A stretch of 64,000 bases of DNA from Actinophytocola sp035995025 (GCA_035995025.1 DASYKY010000034.1:16143-80142); one strand, 5' to 3'. Positions 17,676-29,251 are shown, numbered from the stretch's first letter. Notes: generated from the letters alone by a model not told the origin. Numbers and translations: made by a program.

Positions 17676-17697
17676 GGTAATTTGCAAACTGATTACC
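17676..17697. promoter_or_regulatory. Inverted repeat upstream of the M43 protease gene
   Basis: GGTAAT at 17676-17681 and ATTACC at 17692-17697 are perfect inverted arms around a 10-base spacer, in an unusually AT-rich stretch immediately after the HsdS stop. It could be an operator for the secreted protease gene that starts at 17797. It was found by eye only. Confidence 0.35.
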
Positions 17698-17796
17698 TAC
17701 TGTGACAACTCTCTACCAGCCCCTGCGCCGATTCCGTACGTTTCCGAAGCAGGCGTGGTTCACCGACCGTGTCCCCTGCATTGGAAGGACCCCCGC

Positions 17797-18729
17797 ATGT
17801 CCAAGTCGGGAAGAGTCGGCGCACTGCTGGCTATCGCGATGTCCGCCTCCGCCTTCGCCGTGCTGCCCGCGGCCGGGGTGGCGGCGCAGCCGGCGGTGCA
17901 CCCGTCGATCAACTGTGCGGCCGATGAGGGCTCGGCCGCCCGCCGTCCGGCCGGGGTGGCCGGGCACGACCGCAACGAGATGAACCCACGGGACGTCGCC
18001 GCCGTCGAGCGGGACATGACGGCCCGGCTGAAGGGAAAGACGACGCCGCGCGCCCAGGCCACCGTCCCCGTGGTGTTCCACGTGGTCTACGGCTCCGACG
18101 GCACCGGCAACGTCTCCGACGCCCAGATCGACGCCCAGATCGCCGAGATGAACGAGGACTACGCCGGCGCGGAGGCCCCGGGCACCGCCGCCGACACGCA
18201 GTTCTCGTTCACCCTCCAGGCCGTGCACCGGTGGCAGAACGACTCCTGGTTCAACGACCCGGACAGCGCCGCGGGCGAGCGGGCGCTGAAGTCCGCGACG
18301 CACGAGGGCGACTCGACGACGCTGAACATCTGGTCGACCAACACCAGCTACCTCGGCTACGCCACGTTCCCGTGGTGGTACTCCGGTGACCCCGAGCTCG
18401 ACGGCATCATCATCCAGTGGGGCTCGCTGCCCGGCGGCCCGATCACGAACTACAACGAGGGCAAGACCGCGTCGCACGAGAGCGGCCACTGGCTCGGGCT
18501 CTACCACACGTTCGAGGGCGGCTGCGCCGCGCCGGGCGACGAGGTGAACGACACCGCGCCGCAGTCGTCCCCGACCGAGGGCTGCCCGGAGGGCCGCGAC
18601 TCCTGCTCGGGTGGCGGACTCGACCCGATCCACAACTACATGGACTACTCGTACGACTCCTGCTACGACCAGTTCACCCCGGACCAGGCGAGCCGCATGC
18701 AGGACGCCTGGGCCGCCTACCGCGGCTGA
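17797..18729 (+). CDS. Secreted zinc metalloprotease, M43 (cytophagalysin/pappalysin) family
   Basis: A 310-aa protein with a Sec signal peptide (residues ~1-30, ending GVAAQP). The extended zinc motif HESGHWLGLYH lies at about 227-237, and the Met-turn is NYMDYSYDSC near the end; cysteines around them probably form disulfides. The length fits bacterial M43B enzymes such as snapalysin-like/cytophagalysin proteins. The ATG at 17797 follows GGAAGGAC, a good ribosome site; an earlier in-frame GTG would add a non-signal-like extension. It is separated from the HsdS gene by 123 bp and has its own terminator. Confidence 0.93.
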   Translation: MSKSGRVGALLAIAMSASAFAVLPAAGVAAQPAVHPSINCAADEGSAARRPAGVAGHDRNEMNPRDVAAVERDMTARLKGKTTPRAQATVPVVFHVVYGSDGTGNVSDAQIDAQIAEMNEDYAGAEAPGTAADTQFSFTLQAVHRWQNDSWFNDPDSAAGERALKSATHEGDSTTLNIWSTNTSYLGYATFPWWYSGDPELDGIIIQWGSLPGGPITNYNEGKTASHESGHWLGLYHTFEGGCAAPGDEVNDTAPQSSPTEGCPEGRDSCSGGGLDPIHNYMDYSYDSCYDQFTPDQASRMQDAWAAYRG

Positions 18730-18755
18730 GCCGAGCCACCTGAAGATCCACTTGA

Positions 18756-18795
18756 GACAGTGCCGCCGGGCCGCAAAAAGCCCGGCGGCACTGTC
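18756..18795. terminator. Perfect 16-bp hairpin terminator after the M43 gene
   Basis: GACAGTGCCGCCGGGC (18756-18771) and GCCCGGCGGCACTGTC (18780-18795) pair perfectly around an A-rich eight-base loop. It ends the protease transcript and isolates it from treS. No U-tract follows on the plus strand. Confidence 0.88.
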
Positions 18796-18919
18796 AATCA
18801 TGCAGGATCCCGCCACACCGGCAACCATGGAAGAGGAAGCCGGGAGCGACCTGGCACCATGATCGCCAACGCGCGGCAACGGCGCCGCGCGATGAGACGA
18901 GACAGGTGAGGGTGCGGGG

Positions 18920-20772
<1,853 letters not shown>

Positions 20773-20776
<4 letters not shown>

Positions 20777-22122
20777 TCCGTGCGGAGGACCTCGGCACGG
20801 ATCTGGCGACCTGGCTGGTGGACCAGCGCTGGTTCCGGGCGAAGGCACGCGGCGCGTCCGACGTACGGACGTTGCGCTCCGCCGAGCTGGCCGAGGGCCT
20901 CACGCACGTGATGTTGTCCGTCGACGGCGTGCCCTACCAGCTGCCGCTCGGCGTGCGGGACGCCGACCAGCACGTGTCCGAGCACCTCGAGCACGCGGTG
21001 ATCACCCGGCTGGACGAACGGGCGGTCTACGACGCGACGCAGGACCCGGACCTGATGGGCGTCCTGCTGGACCTGCTCGCGGAGGGCGCCACGGTGGCGG
21101 ACCTGGACTTCCGCGCGGAGCCGGGCGTCGAGCTCGAGCGCGGGTTGCGGGCGCGGCCGATCGGTGTCGAGCAGAGCAACACCTCGGTGGTCTACGGCGC
21201 GCAGTACGTCCTCAAGATCTACCGGCAGCCGGACCCGGGGCCGAACCGGGACGTGGAGCTGCACCGCGCCCTACGGTCGGCCGGGGTCAAGTACATCGCC
21301 GAGCCGCTCGGCGTCATCAGCGGCGACCTCGGCGACGGCGAGACCGTGTTCGGCTTCCTGCAGGAGTTCCTGCCGAACGCCGTCGAGGGCTGGGCGACCG
21401 CCACCGCGAGCGTGCGCGACCTGCTCGCCGAGGGCGACCTGCACGCCGACGAGGTGGGCGGCGACTTCGCCGGCGAGGCGCACCGGCTCGGCACGGCGGT
21501 CGCCGAGGTGCACGTGGCGCTCGCCCGGGCCACCGGCAGCACCCCGGTCGACCGTGCGGTGGTGAACGCCGAGGCCGACGCCATGCACGCGCGGCTGGAC
21601 ATCGTGCTCGCCGAGGTGCCCGAGCTGGCCGCGGACGAGGCGGTGCTGCGCGCGGCGTTCGACGCGGTCCGCACGGTCGACGGCCCGCTGCTCGTGCACC
21701 AGGTGCACGGCGACCTGCACCTCGGCCAGGTGCTGCGCACGACGGCGGGCTGGGTGCTGATCGACTTCGAGGGCGAGCCGGCCGCCACGCCGGCAGAGCG
21801 CCGCACGCCCCGCACCCCGCTGCGGGACGTGGCGGCGATGCTCCGCTCGTTCGACTACGCCGCGTTCCACCTGCTGGCCGGCAGCTCCAGCGGCACCGGC
21901 GCGGACCGGCAGCAGCAGCTCGCCAGGGCGGGCGAGTGGGCCGACCGCAACCGGGCCGCGTTCTGCGACGGCTACGCGGAGGTGGCGGGCGATCCGCGCG
22001 AGGAGGCGGCCCTGCTGCGGGCACTCGAGCTGGACAAGGCCGTGTACGAGGTGCGCTACGAGCACCAGAACCGGCCGGACTGGCTCGCGATCCCTCTGGC
22101 GGCGATCCGGCGCCATCGTTAA
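20773..22122 (+). CDS. mak: Maltokinase (Mak/Pep2)
   Basis: A 449-aa kinase that phosphorylates maltose at C1 to give maltose-1-phosphate for GlgE. The N-terminal cap domain (DLATWLVDQRWFRAKARG) is characteristic of the family. The kinase core holds VHGDLHLGQVLRT (catalytic loop near 310) and VLIDFEGEPAA (metal-binding DFE near 333). The ATG overlaps the treS stop, so the two proteins are made together, as expected for the TreS-Pep2 complex known in mycobacteria. Confidence 0.95.
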
Positions 22123-22179
22123 CCTCAGTTAATTGGCTCCCAAAGACGGGTGCCGCGACCGACGAATCGGGGTGTCCAG

Positions 22180-22611
22180 GTGCGGATAGCGGATTTGTTG
22201 CGGCACAAGGGTTCCGAGGTGGCGACGGTGCCGCCGGGCGTCTCGGTCGCGGGCCTCCTGGAAGATCTCGCCCGGCACAACGTCGGTGCGATGGTCGTGT
22301 GTGACGACGCGGGCGCGGTGGTCGGCATCGTGTCCGAGCGCGACGTGGTGCGCAAGCTCCACGAGCGCGGCGCGGAGCTGCTGCACGCGGCGGTCTCGGA
22401 GATCATGACCACCTCGGTGGTCACCTGTGAGCCCGCCGAGACCGTGGACAGCCTGGCGTCGATCATGACCGAGCGGCGCATCCGGCACATGCCGGTGGTC
22501 AGCGACGGGCGGCTGGTCGGCATCGTGAGCATCGGCGACGTGGTGAAGAGCCGCATCCAGCAGCTCGAGTCCGACCGCGAACAGCTCGAGTCCTACATAG
22601 CCCAGGGTTGA
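22180..22611 (+). CDS. Tandem CBS-domain protein
   Basis: A 143-aa protein made almost entirely of one Bateman module: two CBS motifs (VSVAGLLEDLARHNVGAMVV ending GIVSERDVV, and VDSLASIMTERRIRHMPVV ending GIVSIGDVV), then a short coiled-coil tail. CBS pairs usually bind adenine nucleotides. It sits between mak and glgB in the alpha-glucan operon region, so it may sense energy state for this pathway; that is inference, since stand-alone CBS proteins are common. The start was set at the GTG at 22180; another GTG at 22150 is in frame. Confidence 0.88.
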   Translation: MRIADLLRHKGSEVATVPPGVSVAGLLEDLARHNVGAMVVCDDAGAVVGIVSERDVVRKLHERGAELLHAAVSEIMTTSVVTCEPAETVDSLASIMTERRIRHMPVVSDGRLVGIVSIGDVVKSRIQQLESDREQLESYIAQG

Positions 22612-22668
22612 TCACCCGTTGATCACCCGTTAGGCAAGCCGCGGGCGCGGGCGGCAGAATGAACGGCG

Positions 22669-24870
22669 ATGACTGACGTGAACGCCGATTCGAGCGCGCT
22701 GCCGCCCGACGACCTACGCCGCCTGGTGACGGGCGCGCACCATGACCCGCACTCCGTGCTCGGGGTGCACTCCGACCGGGGCACGGGGACTCCCGGCGCC
22801 ACCGTGGCGCGCGCCTACCGGCCCGGCGCCAAGGCGGTCACGCTGCTGGCCGGCGAGCAGCGGTACCCGCTGGAGGAGACCGCCGACGGCGTGTTCACCG
22901 CGCCGGTGGCGGACAACCCCGGGGCGTACCTCTTCGAGGTCGACTACGGCGGCGACCCGGTCCTCGTCGACGACCCGTACCGGTGGCTGCCCACGCTCGG
23001 CGAGCTGGACCTGCACCTGCTCGGCGAGGGCCGCCACGAGCGGCTGTGGAACGTGCTCGGCGCACACGTGCGCGCCTACGACACGCCGAGCGGGCCCATC
23101 GAGGGCACGTCGTTCGCGGTGTGGGCGCCCAACGCCCGCGGCGTGCGCGTGTGCGGCGACTTCGACGGCTGGGACGGGCGCGCGAACCCGATGCGCTCGC
23201 TCGGCTCGTCCGGTGTCTGGGAGCTGTTCATCCCCGGGCTGCCGGCCGGGACCTGCTACAAGTTCCGCATCCTCGGCCCGGACGGGAGCTGGCAGGAGAA
23301 GGCCGACCCGATGGCGTTCGCCACCGAGGTGCCGCCCGCGACCGCGTCCAAGGTCGCCTCGTCGAGTCACGAGTGGACGGACGAGGCGTGGATGACCCGC
23401 CGCGAGGCCACCCAGTGGCACGCGGCCCCGATGAGCGCCTACGAGGTACACCTCGGCTCGTGGCGGCCGGGGCTCGGCTACCGCGAGATGGCCGAGCAGC
23501 TCACCGACTACGTGGCCGAGCAAGGGTTCACCCACGTCGAGCTGCTGCCCGTCGCCGAGCACCCGTTCGGCGGCTCGTGGGGCTACCAGGTCACCTCGTA
23601 CTACGCGCCGACCGCGCGCTTCGGCACGCCGGACGAGTTCCGCCACCTCGTGGACGCGCTGCACGCCAAGGACATCGGCGTGATCATGGACTGGGTGCCC
23701 GCGCACTTCCCCAAGGACTCCTGGGCGCTGGCCCGCTTCGACGGCACCCCGCTCTACGAGCACGCCGACCCGCGCCGCGGCGAGCACCCCGACTGGGGCA
23801 CGCTCGTGTTCGACTTCGGCCGCACCGAGGTGCGCAACTTCCTGGTGGCCAACGCGCTGTACTGGATCGAGGAGTTCCACATCGACGGGCTGCGCGTGGA
23901 CGCGGTCGCCTCGATGCTCTACCTCGACTACTCGCGCGAAGAGGGCCAGTGGCTCCCGAATGTCCACGGTGGACGGGAGAACCTGGACGCGGTGCGGTTC
24001 CTGCAGGAGCTGAACGCGACTGTCTACAAGCACCACCCGGGCGCGCTCATGGTGGCCGAGGAGTCCACGGCGTGGCCGGGCGTCACGCGGTCGACCCATC
24101 TCGGCGGGCTGGGCTTCGGCTTCAAGTGGAACATGGGCTGGATGCACGACACGCTCAGCTACGTCGGCCACGACCCGGTGCACCGCTCCTATCACCACAA
24201 CGAGGTCACGTTCTCGCTGATGTACGCGTGGAGCGAGAACTTCGTGCTACCGCTGTCGCACGACGAGGTGGTGCACGGCAAGGGCTCGCTGTGGACGCGG
24301 ATGCCCGGCGACGACTGGAACAAGGCGGCCGGGCTGCGCTCGCTGCTCGCGTTCATGTGGGCCCACCCGGGCAAGCAGCTGCTGTTCATGGGCGGCGAGT
24401 TCGGCCAGGAGCAGGAGTGGTCGGAGAGCCGCTCGCTCGACTGGCACCTGCTCGAGTCGCCGCTGCACGGCGGCCTGCAGCGGCTCGTCGGTGACCTGAA
24501 CCGGCGCTACCGCGAGCAGCCCGCGCTGTGGGCGGCGGACACCTCGCCCGCCGGCTTCGCGTGGATCGACGCGAACGACTCGGCGAACAACGTGGCGAGC
24601 TTCCTGCGCTACGACCCGTCCCGGCCGGGCCAGGTGCTCGCGTGCGTGGCGAACTTCGCCGGCAACCCGCACCGCGACTACCGCGTTGGCCTGCCCTCCG
24701 CCGGCCGCTGGCGCGAGGTGCTGAACACCGACGCGCAGGACTACGGCGGCTCGGGCTGGGGCAACATGGGCGGCGTGGACGCGGCGGAGGACCCGTGGCA
24801 CGGCCAGCCCGCGTCGGCGCTGCTGCAGCTGCCGCCGCAGGGCGTGCTGTGGCTCGCCCCCGAGAGCTGA
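22669..24870 (+). CDS. glgB: 1,4-alpha-glucan branching enzyme GlgB
   Basis: A 733-aa GH13_9 enzyme that introduces alpha-1,6 branches. Two N-terminal beta-sandwich domains precede the barrel (N1: HHDPHSVLGVH; N2/CBM48: TSFAVWAPNARGVRVCGDFD). Catalytic motifs are GLRVDAVASMLYLDYSR (Asp near 411), MVAEESTAWPGV (Glu near 463) and LSHDEVVHGKGS. Full family length and all motifs are intact. A CAGAAT box eight bases before the ATG suggests a leaderless promoter of its own. It acts with GlgE to build branched alpha-glucan. Confidence 0.97.
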   Translation: MTDVNADSSALPPDDLRRLVTGAHHDPHSVLGVHSDRGTGTPGATVARAYRPGAKAVTLLAGEQRYPLEETADGVFTAPVADNPGAYLFEVDYGGDPVLVDDPYRWLPTLGELDLHLLGEGRHERLWNVLGAHVRAYDTPSGPIEGTSFAVWAPNARGVRVCGDFDGWDGRANPMRSLGSSGVWELFIPGLPAGTCYKFRILGPDGSWQEKADPMAFATEVPPATASKVASSSHEWTDEAWMTRREATQWHAAPMSAYEVHLGSWRPGLGYREMAEQLTDYVAEQGFTHVELLPVAEHPFGGSWGYQVTSYYAPTARFGTPDEFRHLVDALHAKDIGVIMDWVPAHFPKDSWALARFDGTPLYEHADPRRGEHPDWGTLVFDFGRTEVRNFLVANALYWIEEFHIDGLRVDAVASMLYLDYSREEGQWLPNVHGGRENLDAVRFLQELNATVYKHHPGALMVAEESTAWPGVTRSTHLGGLGFGFKWNMGWMHDTLSYVGHDPVHRSYHHNEVTFSLMYAWSENFVLPLSHDEVVHGKGSLWTRMPGDDWNKAAGLRSLLAFMWAHPGKQLLFMGGEFGQEQEWSESRSLDWHLLESPLHGGLQRLVGDLNRRYREQPALWAADTSPAGFAWIDANDSANNVASFLRYDPSRPGQVLACVANFAGNPHRDYRVGLPSAGRWREVLNTDAQDYGGSGWGNMGGVDAAEDPWHGQPASALLQLPPQGVLWLAPES

Positions 24871-24902
24871 CGCCGGGAACCGGCCCCGGGAACTGACTCG
24901 AC

Positions 24903-26099
24903 GTGCGCCGTTACCGGGAGCTGCTCGCGATCCCGGGCGTGCCGCGGCTGACCCTGGCCGTGCTGCTGAGCCGGGTCACCACGTCGATGCTGAACCTGGC
25001 GTTGCTCGTGGCCGCCACCCGGGCCTACGGCTACGCCGTGGCCGGCCTCGTGCTCATGGCGTTCGCCGTGAGCAACGCGGTCGTCGGGCCGGTCCGGGGA
25101 CGGCTCGCCGACCGGCGCGAGCCGCGGCAGGTGCTGCTGCGGCTGCTCGCCGGGCACGCGGTCGCCTACCTTGGCCTGCTCGCGTGCCTGCTGCTCGCCA
25201 CGCCGGCCGCGCCGCTGCTGTTCGCCGCGGCGCTGCTCGGGGTGACCATGCCGCCCGCCGGACCGGTCGTGCGCGGCGCGTGGCCGGACCTGGTGCCGGC
25301 CGCGCGCCTGCCCACCGCGTATGCGTTCGACGCGGCGCTCAACACCGCGTCGTTCGTGTCCGGCCCGATGGTCGCCGGCGGGCTGCTGCTGATGCTGCCG
25401 CCCGTCGCGGTGGTCGCGATCACCGGCGCGCTGAAGGTGATCGGCGACGCGCTGGTCGCGCTCGCCCCGGCACTGCGCCGCCCCGAACCGGCGGGACCCC
25501 GCCGGCGAGGGCTCTTCGGCCCGCTCACCGACGGCCGGATCCGGCTGCTGCTCGGGATGATCGCGCTCGACACGTTCGCCTTCGGCTGCCTGGAGGTCAC
25601 CGCGGTGGCCGCCGCGTCCGGGCAGGGTTCGGCGGGCGTGTTCACCAGCCTGCTCGCGCTCGGCGGCGTGGTCAGCGGCATCGCCTACGGCGCGCGTGCC
25701 TGGCCCGGCGGGCCGCGCGCGCAGCTGCTCGTGCTGCACTCCGGGGCGGCGCTCGCGCTCGCCGGTGGTTCGCTGGCCCCGCCCGCCGGTGCCGGGTTCG
25801 TGGCCGTCGGTGCCGCGTTCCTCGCCGCCGGCCTGCTGACCGGGCCGGTGGAGACCGTGCAGCAGGTGCTCGTCGGCGAGGTAAGCGCGGTCGGCCAGCG
25901 GATCGAGGCGTTCGCGTGGGTGTTCGCGGTGATGTGGGCCGGTTTCGGGGTCGGCACGACGGTGGCGGGCCGCCTCGCCGAGCTCGGCGGCACGGCCGCG
26001 ACGCTGCTGGCCGCGGCCGGCGGCCAGCTGGCGATCGTGGTGGTCGCGGCACTGAGCGTGGCCGGATTGCGCCGTCCGGCAACCTCGGCGGACCGATGA
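24903..26099 (+). CDS. MFS-type transporter
   Basis: A 398-aa protein with about 11-12 predicted membrane helices, and the MFS loop 2-3 pattern GPVRGRLADRREPRQ at about residue 60. A basic cytoplasmic loop (RRPEPAGPRRRGLF) separates the two halves. The substrate is unknown; it has no similarity I recognise to sugar carriers. The GTG start lies 32 bp after glgB. Its stop overlaps the ATG of the metallopeptidase lipoprotein gene, suggesting joint expression. Confidence 0.88.
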   Translation: MRRYRELLAIPGVPRLTLAVLLSRVTTSMLNLALLVAATRAYGYAVAGLVLMAFAVSNAVVGPVRGRLADRREPRQVLLRLLAGHAVAYLGLLACLLLATPAAPLLFAAALLGVTMPPAGPVVRGAWPDLVPAARLPTAYAFDAALNTASFVSGPMVAGGLLLMLPPVAVVAITGALKVIGDALVALAPALRRPEPAGPRRRGLFGPLTDGRIRLLLGMIALDTFAFGCLEVTAVAAASGQGSAGVFTSLLALGGVVSGIAYGARAWPGGPRAQLLVLHSGAALALAGGSLAPPAGAGFVAVGAAFLAAGLLTGPVETVQQVLVGEVSAVGQRIEAFAWVFAVMWAGFGVGTTVAGRLAELGGTAATLLAAAGGQLAIVVVAALSVAGLRRPATSADR

Positions 26100-27517
26100 C
26101 GGGCACACTGGAAGGCGTGCGCACCCGACTCCGCCGACTGACCGTGCCGCTGCTGCTGCTCGCCGGGCTGAGCGCGTCGGCGTGCACCACGACGATCGCC
26201 GGCACGCCGACCAGCACCGGCTCGGTCGTCACGCAGACCGCGCCCGGCCGGCCCGGCGGCGTCGACCCGACGTTCGTGAAGAACACCGACAAGGGGCCGA
26301 TCGACCGGCTGGCCGCGGCCGTGCTCACCGACGTGCGGTCGTACTGGACCGAGACGTTCCCGAAGACCTTCGGCGGCGAGTGGGAGGATCTGTCCGGCGG
26401 CTACTACTCGGTCGACACCTCCAACGACAAGGCGCCGAAGCCGCCGTGCGTGGACCAGGCCAGCGACGTGGAGGGCAACGCCTTCTACTGCCCCACCGCC
26501 GACGCGATGGCCTGGGACCGGGCCGCGCTGCTGCCGGTGCTGAAGGAGCGCTTCGGCGAGGCCGCGGTGATGCTGGTGCTCGCGCACGAGATGGGCCACG
26601 CCGTGCAGCGGCGGGCCGGCCTGTCCGTGGAGAAGCAGCAGGCCGATCCGGAGAAGTACCCGACGATCCTCATCGAGGCGCAGGCGGACTGCTACGCGGG
26701 CACGTTCGTGCGCTGGGTGGTCGACGACAACGCCACCTATCTGCACGTGGCCGACGACGGGCTGGACCCGGCGCTGGAGTCGCTGATCACCTTCCGGGAC
26801 CCGGTCGGCACCGAGCAGACCGACGACGGCGCGCACGGCGACGCGTTCGACCGCGTGTCGGCGTTCCAGGACGGCTACGACAACGGCGCCAAGCAGTGCA
26901 GCGAGATGAGCGTGGACAACCGCACGTTCACCCAGAGCGGCTTCATCGACCAGAGCGACGCGGCGAACAACGGCAACCTGAAGTTCGAGCAGATGCTCGA
27001 CTCGATCACGCCGAACCTCAACACCTACTTCAAGGGCCTGGTCACCAAGGGCGGCAAGCAGTGGCGCCAGCCCAAGCTCACCCCTACCGAGAAGCACCCG
27101 GACTGCACCGACGCCGACCAGGGCCCGGTCGCGTTCTGCCCGGACGGCACGCAGATCGACTACGACACCAACGACGAGCTGCCGAAGATCCACACCGCGA
27201 TCGGCGACTACGCCACCGGCACGCTGCTCGCCAGCCGCTACGCGCTGGCCGCGCTCGCCGACCTGAAGAAGCCGACCGAGGGCTCGGACGCCCAGCACGA
27301 CACCGTCTGCCTGGCCGGTTCGTTCACCGGGTCCCTGCTCGGCCGCCAGGAGCAGTACCTGTCGCCGGGCGATCTCGACGAGGCGATCCAGGTCCTGCTC
27401 AACTACGACTACGCGGCCCGCGACATGAGCGGCAAGGGCATCGCGACCGGCTTCGAGCGGGTGCGTGCGTTCCGCAAGGGCGTGATCGACGGCGACCAGG
27501 CCTGCGGTCTCGGCTGA
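26096..27517 (+). CDS. Neutral zinc metallopeptidase lipoprotein (YpfJ-like)
   Basis: A 473-aa exported protein. The N-terminus has a basic stretch, a hydrophobic core (LTVPLLLLAGLSASAC) and a lipobox Cys near residue 30, so it is probably anchored to the membrane outer face. The peptidase core has HEMGHAVQRR (zinc motif HExxH) and the third-ligand region EAQADCYAG, the signature of putative neutral zinc metallopeptidases. Several paired cysteines are present. The ATG overlaps the MFS stop; a GTG at 26117 is an alternative. A paralogue of the same architecture follows at 27609. Confidence 0.88.
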   Translation: MTGTLEGVRTRLRRLTVPLLLLAGLSASACTTTIAGTPTSTGSVVTQTAPGRPGGVDPTFVKNTDKGPIDRLAAAVLTDVRSYWTETFPKTFGGEWEDLSGGYYSVDTSNDKAPKPPCVDQASDVEGNAFYCPTADAMAWDRAALLPVLKERFGEAAVMLVLAHEMGHAVQRRAGLSVEKQQADPEKYPTILIEAQADCYAGTFVRWVVDDNATYLHVADDGLDPALESLITFRDPVGTEQTDDGAHGDAFDRVSAFQDGYDNGAKQCSEMSVDNRTFTQSGFIDQSDAANNGNLKFEQMLDSITPNLNTYFKGLVTKGGKQWRQPKLTPTEKHPDCTDADQGPVAFCPDGTQIDYDTNDELPKIHTAIGDYATGTLLASRYALAALADLKKPTEGSDAQHDTVCLAGSFTGSLLGRQEQYLSPGDLDEAIQVLLNYDYAARDMSGKGIATGFERVRAFRKGVIDGDQACGLG

Positions 27518-27608
27518 AACCAGGCGCGCCTCCGGTACGTCGTAGGCCTGTCGTGCCCTCCCAGTAGGGTGCGTCAAGCGTTCGAGTCGGGGTACCGGAG
27601 GGGTTTCA

Positions 27609-29072
27609 ATGCGGGGTGCTTTGCGTGCCGGCCTGGCGCTCGCCACGGTCGCGAGCGTGCTCGGGCTGGCGGCGTGCTCGGGGCAGCAGATCGAGGGAAC
27701 GCCGCAGGCGATCGCCGACATCGACACCACCGACGCGGGTGGTCTCGAGGTGAGCGACGACGGGCCGACCGGCCCCCGCAAGGACGCCGAGGACGCGAAG
27801 CTCGACGTCGAGGGCACGACCGGAAACGAGATGGACCGGCTGGCCACCAACGCGATCGCGGACCTGTACGACTACTGGCACGAGCAGCTGCCGGACAAGT
27901 TCGACACGGAGTTCAAGGAGATCCAGCGGCTGGTGTCGTACGACTCCAACGGCGCGGGCGTGAACATCTGCGGCGCGAGCACGGCCGGCCTGGTCAACGC
28001 GTTCTACTGCGGGGGCAACGGCGAGGACGCGATCGCGTGGGACCGCGGCGAGCTGCTGCCGATGCTGAACGAGCAGTTCGGCCCGATGTCGGTCGTCGGC
28101 GTGCTGGCCCACGAGATGGGCCACGCCGTGCAGTTCCGGCTCGGCGCGAAGAGCAACATGAGCGAGACGTCGCCGACGATCCTGCGCGAGCAGCAGGCCG
28201 ACTGCTACATGGGCAACTTCTTCAAGAACGTGGCCGAGGGCAAGTCGAAGCACTTCCAGATCAACACGGGCAAGGGCCTCAACGACATCCTCGCGACGCT
28301 GTTCTTCATCCGCGACCCGGCGGGCCTGGACCACAAGACCGAGGGCGCGCACGGCCTGGCGTTCGACCGGGTCTACGCGTTCCAGGAGGGCTTCACGAAC
28401 GACCCGGCCCGCTGCGCGAAGATGGACGAGGACGAGATCGAGGGCCGGATCGCGGAGAAGGAGCGCACCGAGACCGAGCAGACCCAGTCGAACGAGGGCG
28501 ACATCGACCCGATCCAGTACCTGGACGCGCTGCAGAAGAGCCTCGACGCGGCGTTCAAGGACAACGAGTCGGACGCCCCGAAGATCACCGACAACGGCTC
28601 GACGTGCGACAGCGGCGAGGCGACCACCCCGGTCACCTACTGCCCGGACGACAACGTCATCGGCGTCGACGCGGACGCCCTGCAGAAGATCGCCGCGAAG
28701 CCCGACCCCCAGGCCCCGCCCGGCTCCGCGGACACCGGCGGCCTGGGCGACTTCGCCGCGTTCGCCGAGATCGCGTCCAGGTACGCGCTGGCCATCCAGA
28801 AGTCGCTGGGCGCCCCGCTGGACGACGACAAGGCGGGCCTGCGCACGGCGTGCCTGACGGGCGCGTGGGCCGGCTTCACGAACGAGGAAGGCCAGCAACT
28901 CCGCCTGGCGGTGGGCGACCTGGACGAGGCGGTCGCCGAGCTGTTGCAGGAGGAGAGCCTGATCGCGGCGGACGTGAACGGCAAGCAGGTCGAGTCCGGC
29001 TTCGCCCGGGTGGAGGCCTTCCGGCGCGGCTTCATCGAGGGATCCGGACCGTGCACGGAGGACTTCTCATAG
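27609..29072 (+). CDS. Neutral zinc metallopeptidase lipoprotein, paralogue
   Basis: A 487-aa lipoprotein with signal peptide and lipobox (LGLAAC, Cys near 23). The zinc motif HEMGHAVQFR and the downstream REQQADCYMGNFF match the neighbouring protein, and the C-terminal halves align by eye (GDLDEAxxxLL, then SGFxRVxAFRxGxIxG). The two genes are therefore a tandem duplication that has diverged substantially. GGAGGGG precedes the ATG by about seven bases. A TAGGGT box near 27565 may be its -10. A strong terminator follows the stop. Confidence 0.9.
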   Translation: MRGALRAGLALATVASVLGLAACSGQQIEGTPQAIADIDTTDAGGLEVSDDGPTGPRKDAEDAKLDVEGTTGNEMDRLATNAIADLYDYWHEQLPDKFDTEFKEIQRLVSYDSNGAGVNICGASTAGLVNAFYCGGNGEDAIAWDRGELLPMLNEQFGPMSVVGVLAHEMGHAVQFRLGAKSNMSETSPTILREQQADCYMGNFFKNVAEGKSKHFQINTGKGLNDILATLFFIRDPAGLDHKTEGAHGLAFDRVYAFQEGFTNDPARCAKMDEDEIEGRIAEKERTETEQTQSNEGDIDPIQYLDALQKSLDAAFKDNESDAPKITDNGSTCDSGEATTPVTYCPDDNVIGVDADALQKIAAKPDPQAPPGSADTGGLGDFAAFAEIASRYALAIQKSLGAPLDDDKAGLRTACLTGAWAGFTNEEGQQLRLAVGDLDEAVAELLQEESLIAADVNGKQVESGFARVEAFRRGFIEGSGPCTEDFS

Positions 29073-29085
29073 CGTGCGTGCTTTG

Positions 29086-29117
29086 GCCCCCGGTCCGTCT
29101 CGGACCGGGGGCTTTTT
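29086..29117 (+). terminator. Rho-independent terminator
   Basis: GCCCCCGGTCCG (29086-29097) pairs with CGGACCGGGGGC (29101-29112) over a three-base loop and is followed by TTTTTG. It lies 14 bp after the metallopeptidase stop and has a true T-tract on the plus strand. Confidence 0.95.
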
Positions 29118-29251
29118 GTTTGTCCACAGGGCTTTTGCGGTCGGCCCGGTTTCGTCGGTGGGCGGCAGTAGGCTGGATTTCGGGGGGCCGGAGGCTCGGC
29201 TTCGCCCACGTCGCTGGCGTAGCCCGGCCCGCGAAGCGGCTCGAAACAGCG

